Shown: positions 1-13,324, counted from the first letter of the stretch. The stretch: 64,000 bases of DNA from Cavia porcellus (GCF_034190915.1 NW_026947485.1:131270337-131334336), one strand, 5' to 3'. A program made the numbers and translations. Notes: a model not told the origin generated them from the letters alone.

Positions 1-1534
1 GGAAATTACTGACTATAGATTGAATTATGAGAGACGGCAGCCTGTAAGGAAACATTTTAAATTGAGAGTAAAACTATAGTTATGATGCCATATACTTAAA
101 TAAAAGGCCCAGGTATTAGCTACTTTAAATAATTAACTTGAGATTTGTGAAAAGTACAAACTTCTTGAGACTCTTAAGTTAGTGGTGTGTGTACGTGTGT
201 GTTTTAAAAATTAAAGGCAGCCTAGAGCAATACTCTATTTCTAGAAGAGCCTTTTAATTTGTTAATGGCTTCATTATGTGGGAGCGAACTCAAGAAGGCA
301 GTGAGGAGAAAACAAATATTCTAATAAGATCACTTGAAAGTGCTCAGCTGTGGCTTCCAGTAGCTAATTGTCATGGTTGGGAGAGCAAATCACAGCTTTG
401 GAAAACATCAGAATGTCCACTTGTTTGGAAAAGCTGTACTCATTGCCTGCCCTGGCCCCCAACTCCTGCTGAATGTGATCCCCGCCCTGCTCACAACCCA
501 CTGGGTGCTGCTGTGTAGAATTCACAATTCACAAAAGCACTAATGCTGCATGAAAGACCCTGATATGAAGCAGTAATTATCACTAGCATGTGTGTGCACA
601 TTCATAGGCATGTGTGTTCATTGAGAGTTTGCCTAAGTAAGACTGCACCTTACAATTTCAATGCTACATGGATTTTAAGGTTAATTTTCTTTCCTGCCCC
701 TTACGCAATTAGAGTGCCAGATGTCTACCGAGATGCCGTCGCTACAGAGAATAAGTCAAAAGGTTAATTCTTACAGCGTTTGCAAGACCTACTGATTTTC
801 CCCCTACCTCTTTGACAAGAATATTATTGAATTTGATTAGAGATCCATAAAAGAAACACTGGCCTGTCTATTTAGGGAATTTTCATGTGTTTTATATTTT
901 GATACCAGGGACAGCAAAACAAGAACAATGGATAACCTGTGTTTGGGAAGAAAGAGTCTGAGTGACTTGTGAATTAGTCTCGGTTTTGTGGCTCAAGATT
1001 TCTCTCTGTCAATGTTCTAATTAAGAAACAAAAGCTGAGTAGAGACAGAAATAGTCAGAGAAAACTTTCCAACTTTTCCTCTGTAGTATTGAGAAATACT
1101 ACATAAAATTGAAAAGTTAAATTAAAAACATGACTTACCTGACTACATTGTACTAGTATGCTGAACAGGTTCTCCCTTTTTGCTAGTTTGATCTGCATTA
1201 GGTAAAGTATCACTCAGAGATTATAAATTATAAATGACAATTTCTCAACCCTTTCAAAGATAGCGCATAACCAGGACCTGTCTAGCTGCAGAGGAGATAG
1301 GTTTTTTCTTTACATATGATGGATGTCACAGTTGTTAACTTTCAAAACTGGCTGAAAGGCTGGAGTATAGCTAAGTGTTAGACGAATCAACTCCCAGAAC
1401 TGTAAAAAAATAAATAAAAGTTAAGGATCAAAATGTTACTAGTTGAAAATGTTCAAAAATTACTCAAATGTAAATTCAAAATAATGGGTCTTTCAACTCA
1501 AGTGTTTTATACCTGTAAGTTTTTACTATGTATC
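1..1534. other. Unique non-coding sequence
   Basis: AT-rich sequence with a short GT-rich stretch near 185-202. The only open frame of any length (276-518, plus strand) has no recognisable domain or exon signals. I see no repeat family or gene. Confidence 0.6.
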
Positions 1535-2110
1535 AAGATGTAATGTGTATATCTAGTAAGATGGAGTTCAGTGCATTTTAATGAATTTGTAAAGCCACGT
1601 AACAACCACCAAGCTCAAGATATAAAATAATTCCTTTTGGTGCTTACCAGTCTGTTCTTTCCCCTGCCTCTGGCAACTGTAAGTCCCTGATCTTTCTGTT
1701 TCTATTTTTTTTATTTTCCAGAAACTGATGTGTTATTTTGAATCTAGCATGTTTCTCTTGATATAATGCTTTTGAGATTTACCCATCATGTTATATGTAT
1801 CTGCAGTTCTTTTGTTTTTATTACTTTGTAGATATAGCTATCTGTTTATCAGCTGGTGGGTTTATCAGCTTGTTTCTAGATCTTAGTATTTATGAATTTT
1901 CTCTAACTATTAATATGCAGGTTATTATGTGGACATAAGTTTTTATTGTTCTAGTGTAAATGGCTACATATAACTGCATAAAAAACATTTTTTCATGGTG
2001 GAAGTTCTACCTGCAATGTAAGTATTCGAAATGCTTTTCATCCTGTTCAGTTTTTTGTCAGAGTTTTTGAAAAATTGAAACACCCCCATAGCTGTGCAGT
2101 GGTACCTCTC
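1535..2110 (-). repeat. Old LINE-1 (L1M-like) fragment
   Basis: Reading plus-wise, the order is an 'aatttgtaaagccacgtaac' stretch, a 'ctctggcaactgtaagtccc' stretch, then a T-rich run with 'gatttacccatcatg'. This matches the layout of an old mammalian LINE-1 segment lying in reverse. It resembles the better-preserved piece at 37,085-37,880. Subfamily and exact ends cannot be set by eye, and another old repeat is possible. Confidence 0.45.
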
Positions 2111-3080
2111 TGCTTCTTTCAAATTTTTACAGTTGAGTTTGTAAAAAATACATCAAATAATTGAAGGTGTGTAAGACATCGGAAAGACAGTCTCTGTTAT
2201 TTTCTTAGAAGTGATCACTGGCTCCTATGTTCTCCTATTCAAAGTGTTCCACTTAGGTATCGTTAATGAAAAATTACAAGTACCTGATACCTAGGTAAAC
2301 AGCAGACACAACTGGTGACAAGATAAATTGTTATATCTGCACAGTAATAAGAAAGAACTGCAGATGCATATAGCACGATAGGCATATCTTAAAAACATTA
2401 TACAAAGATAAAGATACTAAGCTAAAAAGAATAAATACAGAATGCTTCAGTTTAACATTTGGAAAAAGGAAAAAACAGGGACAGAAGTCACATGAGAGAT
2501 TGCCAATGGATGGAAGTACAAGAGGGATTGCCTGGCAGGTATCACAGGAAATATTCTATGTCTTGTTTTTTTTTAGGGCTGTTATATGGCTTTAAAGACA
2601 TCTTGGCATCCCACTATCATAGGATTGACATAAGATTTATCAGAAGTTTTTTGTATCCTCCCCCACCTTCAACAGAGTATGTCAGAGAACTGCCTACCAG
2701 TGGAATATTTTTGATCATCACCTCTGAGCTGAAAAATAGACAATTATTTTCTTCAGTCATCCAAGCGTAGTTTCATTTTTAAAAAATGATAGATTGACAC
2801 AGTGAGAGAAGCCTAAAAGTTGTTAGAGCTACAGCATCAATTTGCTTTTTTTTTTTTTTTTAATCTTTTCAAATTTTGGGCATCTTTCCAATTGCCTATA
2901 TTTTGATTATTTGCTGGGCCTCGTGATCACTTGGTTCTGTTGCTCTTCTTCTTGCTTTCTCTAACTTTTGGCTTAGTTTGAGGCACTGCTTTGTCTTTCT
3001 TGTATATGAGTAAAGCTCAGAAAATGGTATTTGATCTCCTTCCAGTTTTGACTAGACCAGAACCCTCTCTATTACACAGA
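2111..3080. other. Unique non-coding sequence with a T-tract
   Basis: No gene or repeat family recognised. A 16-base T run sits at 2846-2861. No SINE body adjoins it that I can see. Confidence 0.5.
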
Positions 3081-3084
3081 CATG

Positions 3085-3400
3085 GCAGGGTTCTGCATGA
3101 CTGGGTTCCTTTGCACTTGTGTATTTGCCTTTACTTTTTTGTTCAGAATGTGTGTGTCTCCCTCTCTGACTGGGGAATACTTACTTCTCCTTCAAGGTCA
3201 GATCAAATATCATCAGTAATGCTCAGCACTGTTATCACACCAGCTGAACTCTGCTCTTGTGTTTTGAGAACTAACACATTGCCTAGAGACAATCAGTTCA
3301 CATCTCGTATCCTCCCTAGACTCTGAACTCCCAAGAATAGCCATAGATTAATCATTGTTGACTTCACACATGTTACACACTCAGTAAGTATTTTTCAATG
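3085..3400 (+). repeat. L2 LINE, 3' end
   Basis: The order 'cctttgcacttgtgtatttg', then 'cttcaaggtcagatcaaat', then a stretch with 'agactctgaactccc' and a final 'cacactcagtaagtatttt' follows the 3' part of the L2 consensus in sense orientation. The copy is old and broken by small indels. A 111-codon open frame across it is chance. Confidence 0.65.
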
Positions 3401-4090
3401 ACCCTTTAAATCTAAAAAATAGCTATATTTCAGTGCAGAAATATCCTTCAATTTAGAAAAGGAGTGAAGAGAAACATTTGCTACACAGGAATGTTCGTCT
3501 AGTAAAAGTCAATCATATTGTTTGGCAAAGTGGTAGCTGTAAGATTTGAATGATCTCAGAAGCTGATTCCTTTTACTCTCTCCCAATCAATGTGGCTATT
3601 ACTTTCATGTCATGGAAAAGTCAAAAATTGAAAGAATCCTGTGACTCTGATTTCCATTGTTGGCCTATAAAATACACAAATACATTTGTGCAAATATGTG
3701 ATTTTTTAAACCATGTAAACAAAGTATCAGGTATAAGTATATTCCACACAATATTGAAACATACTTATAACTACTTTAAACTACAAAAATTTATCTTTTA
3801 CATGAAATTCAAATTTAATTCGATGTCTTATATTTTACGTGGCAACCTTAACCAAGTGGAATATTTTTGCTTCACATAGTATAATGGAGATGATGTTCTT
3901 GGAATTCAGCTTAAAAACATATACTGAATAGTGTGATGCTATTATTTTCCCAGACTAGTCAGTATAGGTCAACTCAGATAATGACTATTTTGGGAGGGTG
4001 GACTGCCAGACCAGAAGAAGTGAGAACAGTAAAAATCAATGTCAATGTGGCCATTAAAGTGAAAGATGACAGCTTTAAAAGGGCTGTAAC
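3401..4090. other. Unique non-coding sequence
   Basis: AT-rich. It contains a 109-codon open frame (3550-3879, plus) of low complexity with no recognisable family. No repeat recognised. Confidence 0.5.
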
Positions 4091-4562
4091 TATGGTAGAT
4101 TAAAGAGGGCCACAAATTCCTAACTACTATTCTCCTTGGCAGTAGAAGTCTATTACTTTTCCTCTGAATGTAGATGGCTCTGTAACTACTTTGATCAGCA
4201 GAATTGACATATGACAGCTTTTAAGCCCAGTCCCCAAGAACCTACCAGTTTCTACTTCCTGTCTATTAGAATACTCTTTTGGAGAACTCTGAGCCTCTAT
4301 CTCAAAAATCTAATTTCCCTGAAATTGTCACACTGAAGAAACCATGTGTAGGCCCTTGTGTGGACAGCACACCTGAGCCCAATGTTGTGCCATCCTCATC
4401 AAATGACCTGAAAGAAAACTATTGTGCTGCTAAGTAAACTCCTTCAGTACCACATGGAGCAGAACCACCTATCTCAGACTTATCTGAATTTCCAACCCAT
4501 TATTTTCTTAAGCTACTAAGTTTTGGATAGTTTTACGACGCAGCAATATGTAAACAGAACAA
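4091..4562 (+). mobile_element. MLT1-type MaLR solo LTR
   Basis: The element opens with 'tatggtagattaaagagggc' and ends with 'taagctactaagttttgg' followed by 'cgcagcaatatgtaaacag'. Those are the two characteristic ends of an ancient mammalian MaLR LTR of the MLT1 group. The middle keeps the order expected of that family. No partner LTR or internal region lies next to it, so it is a solo LTR. The exact MLT1 subfamily is not assigned. Confidence 0.7.
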
Positions 4563-6870
4563 TGAATATTAGCAGTAATTCCTTAACCCTAGAATGGCTT
4601 AAGAGAATAGTGCCTTTGCATATTCAAACGTCTTCATCTCCTTGTTTGTTTGCCAAGGAAACCTTGTTTGTAATGAAATCTTTGCTAGCGTGCTGTACAT
4701 AATGGAGTTCATAGTCAAGGTGCCTCAGCTGAAGCTTAACTAGGATCCAGGGTCACATATTTTCTTTGTCCTAGATTCCCCAGAAACCGAAAGGTGTTCT
4801 GTGTCCCAGCAGAGAAGACTGAGACATGTCTGAGACCTAATGTCAGGGCAGGTTAACCACAAGGAAATGCGCAAACCTGAGCTGGAGGTAGAGGTTGGCA
4901 GAGGAGAAACTGTCAGCGTTGAGAAAGGCTGGCCACACACGCGCAGGGAGGAGCAAGAAGTCAGGACCAAAACACCTACTGCCACACCTGCTGTAACAAA
5001 GAAACTTTCCTCAGGAAGAAGGGAAAGCTAAGAGAATGTAGAGTGAGAATCTGAAAACCCCACGGGGAGCATGATCAGGAATCCCAAAGCAGAATGATGC
5101 AAGGAGACTGAGTCTCTAACCCAAGCCACCCAGGGCCAAAAGCCTTTACTAATTCCTTTGTGAGGAAAGATTAAATAAGGCCACACCTGGGTTATATTCT
5201 GTAATTACTGATACTTATCTAACTTAATTGTTGAGTCAATCTGTTTCTAGTTTTACTTTGGTTATTCGCAAATAAGGTCTTTTGTTTTCTAAAATATAAC
5301 ACCCAAGATCTCCATGTAGATATTGTTAAATGAGAAGTATATGAACCTGGGTGATCTCAGATTAGTTGGCTGTGTTCTTGGTGCCCAAAGTGTAGGTTGG
5401 AATCAGCAAGGCCCCTTGTATAACAGATACTATTTCATTGACACACCCAGGGAGAGATGTGCTCAGTTTACATTTGCCAAGGGACCCTGTGACACGCATT
5501 CAACTTTTCAGAAAACCATTGGTTTATTTAACATGATGCAAATCTGCAAGAGAAACGTGTCTTTCCATTTTAGACTTAAAACCTGGCATCCTTTGTTCTA
5601 TGTAGACTTGAAAAATAATTTAATCTAATGAATATGTATAATGATTATAATAATTATTCAGTCATTATATGAATGCTTCTTCCAAGGAAGTGCAAAGCTT
5701 TTAAACAAGCCACTTCTAAAAACCATCACAGCCTATTGCATGCACCAACAGAGAAGCCCTGATTTGGCATGTTGCTGTATTAACTTAATAGGCTGAGTGA
5801 ATTCCTAGGTTAGCTGAGGTGGGCCCCTTGGAAGACCTTACAAGAATTTTATTAGGAAACAAACAGCACATATAAAGGTTTGGTAATATTTTTACCCTGG
5901 TATTATTCTTTATATATATTCATAGCTTACAAAGCTAATGCTTTATTCAGAGCCAATAAATGCTGCATACTGGAAAGCAAATCAGCAACAGCTGAAATTT
6001 ATTCACAATGCATAATGCTGACCACATAACAACAGAAAAACAGTCATGAAATGCTATTATGGAGTGGTCAGTTATTATAGCAATAGCTCAGTGGCTTGAC
6101 ATTTTCAGCAGTGAAATATCTAGGCTTCTGAATTTAAAAAATATCACAGCAAGTTTTAGTCAGAGCAGCAAAAACATATTTGCAACCATAAGATGCTGAT
6201 TTATTTTCTTGCCTGTTAACCTTTGTGCTGGAGCAATTGCTCCTCTGGCTGGATCATTTGAAGATGAAGTGATCAATTTTGGGAACCTAGCAAGTCGTTG
6301 GGAGCTCTCCAGGGCAGAAGTGGGTAATTACTTGGACTTCAAGCCCAGCTTGGTACATTTGGCTGAATTCAACATTCCAAGGAGAATGAATGCTTCTTTG
6401 CTGATGTGTTAGAATACGTATGTCGGAGACAATTAATGGTGATAGCTTCATGGATTCTCAGGAACCCGGTTTCTGGACGGAGTATTCTTCCTCCCGCTCC
6501 TCTTGGGTTCAGCAAATCATTGTCTTCATGATTCCTTACTTAGCGCTTCCCAAGGACACCCTTGGTTCTTTTTCAAGTACGACCAATTGCTGGATTGCAT
6601 TTGTCACTTTACCTTCATTACTTGTTCTCTCAGAAACCCAAGGCCACACAGTGAGATGGAAAGCCACTATTTCCGAAGTTAAGAGATCTTGATTTTGTAT
6701 TCTCAATCTCCTCTTGCCTGATGAATGATAGGCATGTCACTCAGAATTTTGTTTCATGGTTCCATCAGTGAGTGACAGTAAAATGGTTAAGAGCCTTTAC
6801 ACCATAATCAGAATGCTCCCTACTTGAGTTTCTTCATGTGAAAAAATCAGTAGTATTAAAAGCTAACATA
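4563..6870. other. Unique non-coding sequence, possibly regulatory in part
   Basis: No gene or repeat recognised. The AT-rich part at about 5,630-6,190 holds several homeodomain-type TAATTATT and TTATT cores and lacks repeat signatures. Short open frames at 6209-6412 and 6420-6692 carry no recognisable domains. Confidence 0.45.
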
Positions 6871-6874
6871 GTTT

Positions 6875-7100
6875 TTAGTTTGTTCCAGGCAGTTTCCTAA
6901 GTGTTTTATGTACATGCCAGCACATACAGTTCTTGCAACAACCCTAGGAGGTATATATCATTATTCTCCTTTTGTGGATGACAACTGAAAACTGAAGCAT
7001 GTGATAAAACTGAAGCATAACTTGTCCAACTTTGTATAGACAATGGCAGGATTTGAACCCACAGAGTTTGGCTTTAGAGTCTTGCTGCATCACCTACCCC
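6875..7100 (-). repeat. MIR SINE, nearly full length
   Basis: Reverse orientation. 'ccaggcagtttcctaagtg' and 'aacaaccctaggaggtat' are followed by 'actgaagca', 'aacttgtccaactt' and 'caggatttgaacccacag'. This is the complete order of the MIR consensus read from its 3' end to its tRNA-related head. Divergence is high, as usual for MIR. Confidence 0.85.
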
Positions 7101-8779
7101 TGAAACTAGGTCTTAAAGCCTAACAACCTGTGGATTGTAGGGCCAACCTACAGACTTCAGGGAATATTTTACGTACCACAGCCATGTTACATGCGGAAGC
7201 AATGTGTGAAGAACTTGAATTGCTTTAAAATCCTAATATATTGTGACTTTCCATGTGAAGTTACTGGTAAACAGCGGGCATCTGTGGGACCTCAGAACTG
7301 TCTGGATAATCTTCGGAGATAGCAACTTGAGTGTCTGCATCAAGCTTTAGTCACTTGAGAAATTCAGAGCCAAGTATTCCAAAGTGCAAGCATCTGGCAA
7401 CTGAGTCAGATGTCTGAAGCTAGGAAAAGGGCAGAGGAAGGTTTCATCATCATGCAGCGAAAAGCCCAGGGTCAGATAGGTACTTACTAGTTTAGGACAA
7501 TGATAAACCAGGTAGGAAGAGGTATCAACACCTTTTCTTCTCTACTAGGCATGTCACAGATTCTTTGAGCTTTCTTTGCTCCCACCCCATAAAGCTGGAG
7601 ATTGAAGATTTCATACTCCGGTGAAACACGACGACTCAGCACTTGGTTACCATTCTCTGGAGAAGTCACAGTGTTCTTGGAACTAAGGGTGAGAATGGCT
7701 CATTAAAGGGTGTGGCAAGTTTTGGGAAGACTTTTGCTTTACTGTAGCACCACTGGGTAAGCTTGGGTAGCCCAGATTAAATCTGACTTGAAAGAAGATA
7801 ACATCAAATTTATTTTAAAATAAAGCAAAACTTGAAAATAAGCTACATGCAAAATCATCACATTTGCTGCTTTCTATCACTCACTGCACAAGACGCCTCC
7901 TGACCTGAAAAAATACTATCTAAACTAACCTGATAGGATTGTACAACAGCTCACAAACCGTGTTTCCTCTAAACAATTTCTGCTAAAGGCTGGGACAAAG
8001 TTGGTTTTTGCCACCACAGACTTCATATGAAAGTGTCTTGGTGGGATCCTGCAGACTACGTTTCATCCTTTGCCACAGAAATGTAATGTTTTGGAGGAAT
8101 GAAATTACTGAGCATCATGATTTATAAGGAGATGTGTTCATATAAAAATCTTTATGACTTTGGAGAACTGGAAGGTTGCAGAAGTGGGCTCTCCTCCCCA
8201 CATGACCACAATGTGATAGAGGTAAGAAGTGGCTGTGTTCCCGTGGTACCTGCCTATGTCATTTCTCAGCTGCTAGCCTAGCCATTGTATTCATGGAGCT
8301 TCACTCTGGTGACAGTGACATGTGAGGTTGTGTAATTCTTTATATTGGGGGGAGGGTTGTCCTGTGCATTATGGGATAGTTAGCAGTATTCCTGGCCTCC
8401 GCTCGCTGGATACCAGTGGCACCCCTCTATCACTCAGCCCCTCACACCTACACACCTCTTGTTGTAATAACCAAAAAATGTCCCCCAAGATAATGCCAGT
8501 GTCTCCTGGGGGAAGGAGAGGGAATGAAAATTGCCTTCTGTTGGTAACTACCACACTAGTGCCTGCAAACTAATAAAACCACATTGTATATTCTTAACAT
8601 TAACACTGCTGCCTTGTTAGGCTCCAAATGTCACACTGCTGAGTAATTGGCAAAGACTGCCTGGGCCTTGTGGTTGTGTGAAAATTCTTGACAAGGCTGG
8701 AATATTTTTTCCTTCCAAGAAGCTTTCTTTCCAGCCCAAGATTATTGGGCCACTAATTGATACCGGTAGGAATTTTACG
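7101..8779. other. Unique non-coding sequence
   Basis: No repeat or gene recognised. The stretch at 8,620-8,775 is repeat-free and contains 'cctgggccttgtggttgtg' and a 'ccactaattgatacc' homeodomain-like core. It could be a conserved element, but the sequence alone cannot show conservation. Confidence 0.45.
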
Positions 8780-8920
8780 CAGCAATGTCTTTGTTTTAAG
8801 GTAAGAAAACTGAGTTGTGAGGCGGTGAACTGCCCGTGTTCACATAAATGACTAGTGACAGAGATTGAACTAGAACCTAGATTAAAATTTATAGCTTATT
8901 CCTCTTTCTGCTGCATCAAA
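8780..8920 (-). repeat. MIR SINE fragment
   Basis: 'aagaaaactgagttgtgagg', 'gaactgcccgtgttcac' and 'agagattgaactagaacct' follow the central and 5' part of MIR in reverse orientation. Confidence 0.75.
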
Positions 8921-11900
8921 CATTGGAGCTATAAAGAAACATTTAACATGGCATACAGATATCCTGGTGAATATATTTAATTATGTTTATCATGAGGGAG
9001 TTTCTAGGTAATTTTAGGTCCACTGTAACCCTAGTTCTATGTACTTTGAGATAGTATCTTCCTTCTCCAAATAAACCACATTGTTAAAACAAAAATACAA
9101 AACCTAACAAGTGCTTTTTTCAGTGACTACCTATCCAGATGCTAAACACATGTGATTAAATAATTAATCACAAACCACAGTTCTTTCAGGTTACCAACTG
9201 CCAGAATAATCTTTTTTCAGCTTGGGGACCTGAGAAAATGATCTCCTTTTGGGGTGCAGGCTCCAAAGGTTGGAATCCAGAGGGGTGCTTCTGCCCTATT
9301 TTATTTGATAGTGTACTCTTGAATTTACATTACTGCCCAAGATGTGGCCCAATGCTCTGCTTGGGAAATAAAGATGCAATTAAGATCTCTGGCTTGGAAA
9401 ATATAGGTCCTCTGCCACATTTTAGGGGGAACTTCGTTGCCCTTGAAGGTGCTACAGAGGCTGGCTATGCAGTGGGTTGGGGAGAAGCAATGCCATTACT
9501 GGCTATTGGATGTTAGTCTCCTTCTAGACTTGTGGCTTGTGGTTCTTTCTGTCTTGAATAAAGAATTGGTTAAGACAAATGCAAAAGGTAGTGAGGTTTT
9601 ACATTTATTAGAGGTTTAAAAAAAAAGAAACATGCTCTGCAGAGTGAGTTTGGGCCAACTAAAAGTAAGAAAAGAAGTACACTCACAGTAATGGCAAACC
9701 TTTAGGGCTTTCAGTGATAACACACAGCTTGCTGCAGCACGAATGCTATTGCTTAGCAATCACTGCTCTAGAGAATGGGAGCAGACCACTGTGAAGGAGA
9801 GAGCCCTGTGGGCAAGAGCTCAGTGATAGTCAGCCCTTGGAACTCCTGCTCTTCAGACTGACATCAAGTCTAGGCTGTGCTACCAAAATTTGCTTGATTC
9901 CTCGTGAGAATTGAAGATAGCACTCCATGGTTAGAGGTGCAGAGCCTAGAGCTCTGTAACTGACAAATCACATCCACTTCCCCAGCCAGTTCTCCATGCC
10001 CTATTCTCCTGCCCTCACTGTCAAAGCGGGGGCAGTCATTTGTAGGGACATCATCAATCAGTTTCCTCTCTCTTTTGGCCTAGACTTCATCCTCCACAGA
10101 CTGGAATTATAGCCCTTATCTATTTACACCTACTCTGTGAGCTTCCTGTTCTCGAGTGAAGGCTTTTCCTCCTTGAAACTTGCCATCATTGTGACCTGGC
10201 TTGATGGCTGCCTGGGTACTTGTGGCAAAGACAAAACAGGTCATCGGAGATCCTTTGGAAGGGTCCAGCATTCAGTGATTATCGGCCTTCATCTCCCCAA
10301 ACGTGCAGCAGGCTTGGGCCTGGGGAGGACAAGGGGCTGGAAGAGGATTTGTTTCTTAGCAGGAGGTAACTTTGACCAAATCTCCACTCTTAGACTTCAT
10401 TGCTTGTCAAGGGCTTGTTTTCCAGCTGCTGTCTTTACATCCTCATTCTGAAAACTCTCATGTTTATTTCAAAATTCAAAAAAACTACCACTTTTAATAA
10501 AGTGAGTACTTTCCTGCAGCTGCACTACTAGAGGATGATGTTGGAGACCCTGGATAGAAACCCCCCATGACACGGCATTATCCCAGGTGTGTTTGCAAGG
10601 AGAAAGACTGAGGTGACTTGCTATTGCTCATCATGCTATAGCCCCGTTTCGTTTCATATGTGTGTATGGTGGCCTGAGGGCTTTAATCCTCTCCCTCTTG
10701 ACCTCACCACCTTGCTCTTAGGTCTGAAGGAAATGGACTTTTGCAACACCCCACTGATTTAACCTTTCAGTTCAAGTTGAGCAAGCAGACTTCAGCCTGG
10801 CAACTTCAGCGGATTTTCAGGTTCTGAAGCATTTTGGAGAAGAGGTGAAGTCTAGGCAGGCAGTTTTCTGTTTCCTTCATTGCCCGTGCAGACACGAGGC
10901 TATTTGATGAGTTCCTTCAAAGAAGTTTTCATCCTCTTGCCGGCATGCTTGATTCGCGAAGACACTTTATAGTTTAATAAGTTCCTGGAGTTTAAAGCTT
11001 TGGTTTGCAGAGAATGTTGTTTCTGAAAGGACTGAACACTGAGGTGAAGGATTGATGTTTCTTCTTCTAACAAGGGCTAGCTACATTCTTCTGATAAACA
11101 ATTCTTTGGTTCTGAGCAGCAGAAACTGCAGTGCAAAGTAGATTAGAGTCTCTCACTTCTCAGTTATATTTACAAGGACATGTCTTGAGGAAAAAGGACA
11201 ATTCCTTCTATGTTTTCTTTCTCTTTTTTACTTAAAATCTGGGTCATCAATACTTGTTAGTACCTCTTCAACACCAATAGCTGACCATGACCTTTTGGGG
11301 CTCATGTTTAGATGTTAGGGCTGTCACTGTTAAGAGACAGTGCTTATAGCCCAAACTATGGAGATGCAGGGACCCAGGAAGGCCACAGAGCTCAACGATC
11401 TCATTTTAAAAATGAATAAAATAGGGCTCCAGGATGAAGGGGCTTCTCCCAGTTAATACAGCTCCTCTGCACAGAGGAGAGGTGGGCGCCAGACCAGGGC
11501 CGTGCTGTGGGCCAGCTGCTCTTCTGCATGGACAATGATACCTCCCTTTTCTTTTTCCTCTTTGTTTCTGACCACCTTTCTTCAGGCTCACATATTGTTG
11601 GACATAAAATTCCAACAACCCTGTTTAATCTGATTTTTATTTTTAGCCGATGGCCTTTAGACACCAACCCTGACTGCCTTTAAAAAACAACTCATTTCTT
11701 ATTGATATGCTCCAAGCTGATCAGTGTTTAATTCAGTAGTTCTTAGGACCCTCATCTTTTCCAGCTGGTTATTAATTATCAGGCAGTATCCTCTTGAGCT
11801 GCCTGTATTTCTTAATTACCTTATTAATTGTAACCACACAAATTGATCTCTTTGACATTCTAAGTCTGACTCACTGAGGAAATAAGTCTAATATTCCCCA

Positions 11901-12465
11901 GAGACTCCAACAATCCTACCTTATCTTAATATTTCCATTACGCAAACTAATATCACCAGCAGCCAGATATGACTGCCTCACCGATCTGTCTTTATCATTA
12001 CCATAATTAGAAGCTCCTTTAACAATTCTCTTTGACCCTTTTCTACTTACTCAGACACCCTGAGTCCTATCAGTTCATTTTCACCCTACAATCAGTCTTT
12101 AAGCTGTAAAATAGAAGGAATCCTTACATCTGTGTCATCTTGTGGCAATCCCTTATTTATAATCCAAGGCATTTATGTGAAAAACAAGACTATATTTTAG
12201 TTTTTCAAAATTTTTACTGTAACACTGTACCCTATTGGCCTGATGCCCTATTAAACAATAAAAATTAAGTAGCTTTTTAAATACACAGACATAGTCTTGT
12301 AATGTGTGTTAACTGAGAACTCATTCTTTTTTTTTCTTCATGCAAATTATACTACTACGAACTCCAAGTTTTCCCCCAGGTCCTACTTAACTTTTATGAA
12401 GTGACGAGAGCAAACATGTTCTTATGTATAAGTTATGCCATTAAATCTTTGGTGTATTTATATAG
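8921..12465. other. Unique non-coding sequence
   Basis: Long stretch without a recognisable gene. A weak MIR-like trace lies at about 11,395-11,465. Open frames at 9238-9516, 10137-10451 and 11401-11667 (minus) have no family resemblance. An AATAAA followed by an A-run occurs near 9,558 and 9,617, but no spliced or retrocopied gene is evident upstream. The homeodomain-motif cluster at 11,765-11,850 is listed separately. Confidence 0.5.
11765..11850. promoter_or_regulatory. Candidate enhancer: clustered TAATTA cores
   Basis: Three homeodomain-type cores occur within about 60 bases: TTATTAATTATC (11,769), CTTAATTACC (11,811) and TTATTAATTG (11,821). A RUNX-like AACCACA (11,833) follows directly. 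No repeat signature overlaps. Clusters of this kind are common in developmental enhancers, but TAATTA is also frequent by chance in AT-rich DNA. Function is inferred only. Confidence 0.3.
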
Positions 12466-12875
12466 AAAGGATTTATTGGCAGGAAATTAGAGCTTTCAGA
12501 CAATAGTATCTGTGAAAAAAAAGGGGATTAGGCAAGTCCAATGGATAGATGTTTATTTGCTGTATAGATTTTTATTTTTATTACTATGTATTTGCAGGAC
12601 ATAATGATTGTATTCATCATGGAGAGTTAGGCCATATACATAACAGATTGCAACTTTTTCTTCTTCCTCTTTCTTTCATCCCGCTTCCCTCCATCTCTTG
12701 TTCCCCTTCACTTAGGCAGATCTATCCCCTCATGTCCTATTATTTACCTTTTACTTTGCTCTTTAATTTATTTGTATTTCTCTTCTCAAAGAAGAGAAAT
12801 CATGCACTATTTAAGCTTGCGTGTCTGACTGTTTCACTTAACACCATGGTCTCAAGGTGCTTATTGATAGCTAGG
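12466..12875 (-). repeat. LINE-1 3' end (ORF2 tail plus 3' UTR)
   Basis: On the plus strand the segment ends with 'gtgtctgactgtttcactta' and 'acaccatggtctc', the reverse complement of the conserved stretch just before the LINE-1 ORF2 stop. A pyrimidine-rich 3' UTR precedes it. The copy is 5'-truncated and old. Confidence 0.6.
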
Positions 12876-13324
12876 AGAACAGCTCCAGTTTCTTAGAAAG
12901 AAAGGAGCAACATAAACTCAAACTGCCATTATCTTTCACTGTGAGAGAAAGAGCCACCAGGAGGCCACCAATGGGCAGGGCTCTATTCTGATTGGGCAAG
13001 ACCCAAGTTGATGATGCATATGACTGAGTCCCTCCAAGTATCAAAGAGTCTGCAGAACGTTTGCCAGATACCGATCACATGGCTATTCCCAATCCTTTGC
13101 ACCTGGCTTGCTCATTCATCCAACCCAAACTAGCCACCTGGATAGCCTCCCCCTCCCCCATTACCTGCTAAACAGCCATTACCTATGGTTCTGTTGATTT
13201 GGTTCCCTTCTTCTTCCTCTCTAACCCATCTCTTCCAGTGTTACTGCTTTATTTCAGTTCCTTGACTTCTCTTTCTCACTCTTTTCTGATGAGTGACGCC
13301 CTATCTTCCATTGCATGACTTACA
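12876..13324. other. Unique non-coding sequence
   Basis: Pyrimidine-rich in its second half. No gene or repeat family recognised. Confidence 0.5.

Noticed and set aside
6082..6092. TAGCTCAGTGG, a perfect ID/tRNA A-box word (also at 53,859-53,869)
   Set aside because: No B box, A-tail or ID body follows at either place. Coincidental match.
12952..12967. CTCF-like CCACCAGGAGGCCACC
   Set aside because: Only 11 of 14 core positions match, which is within chance expectation for 64 kb.
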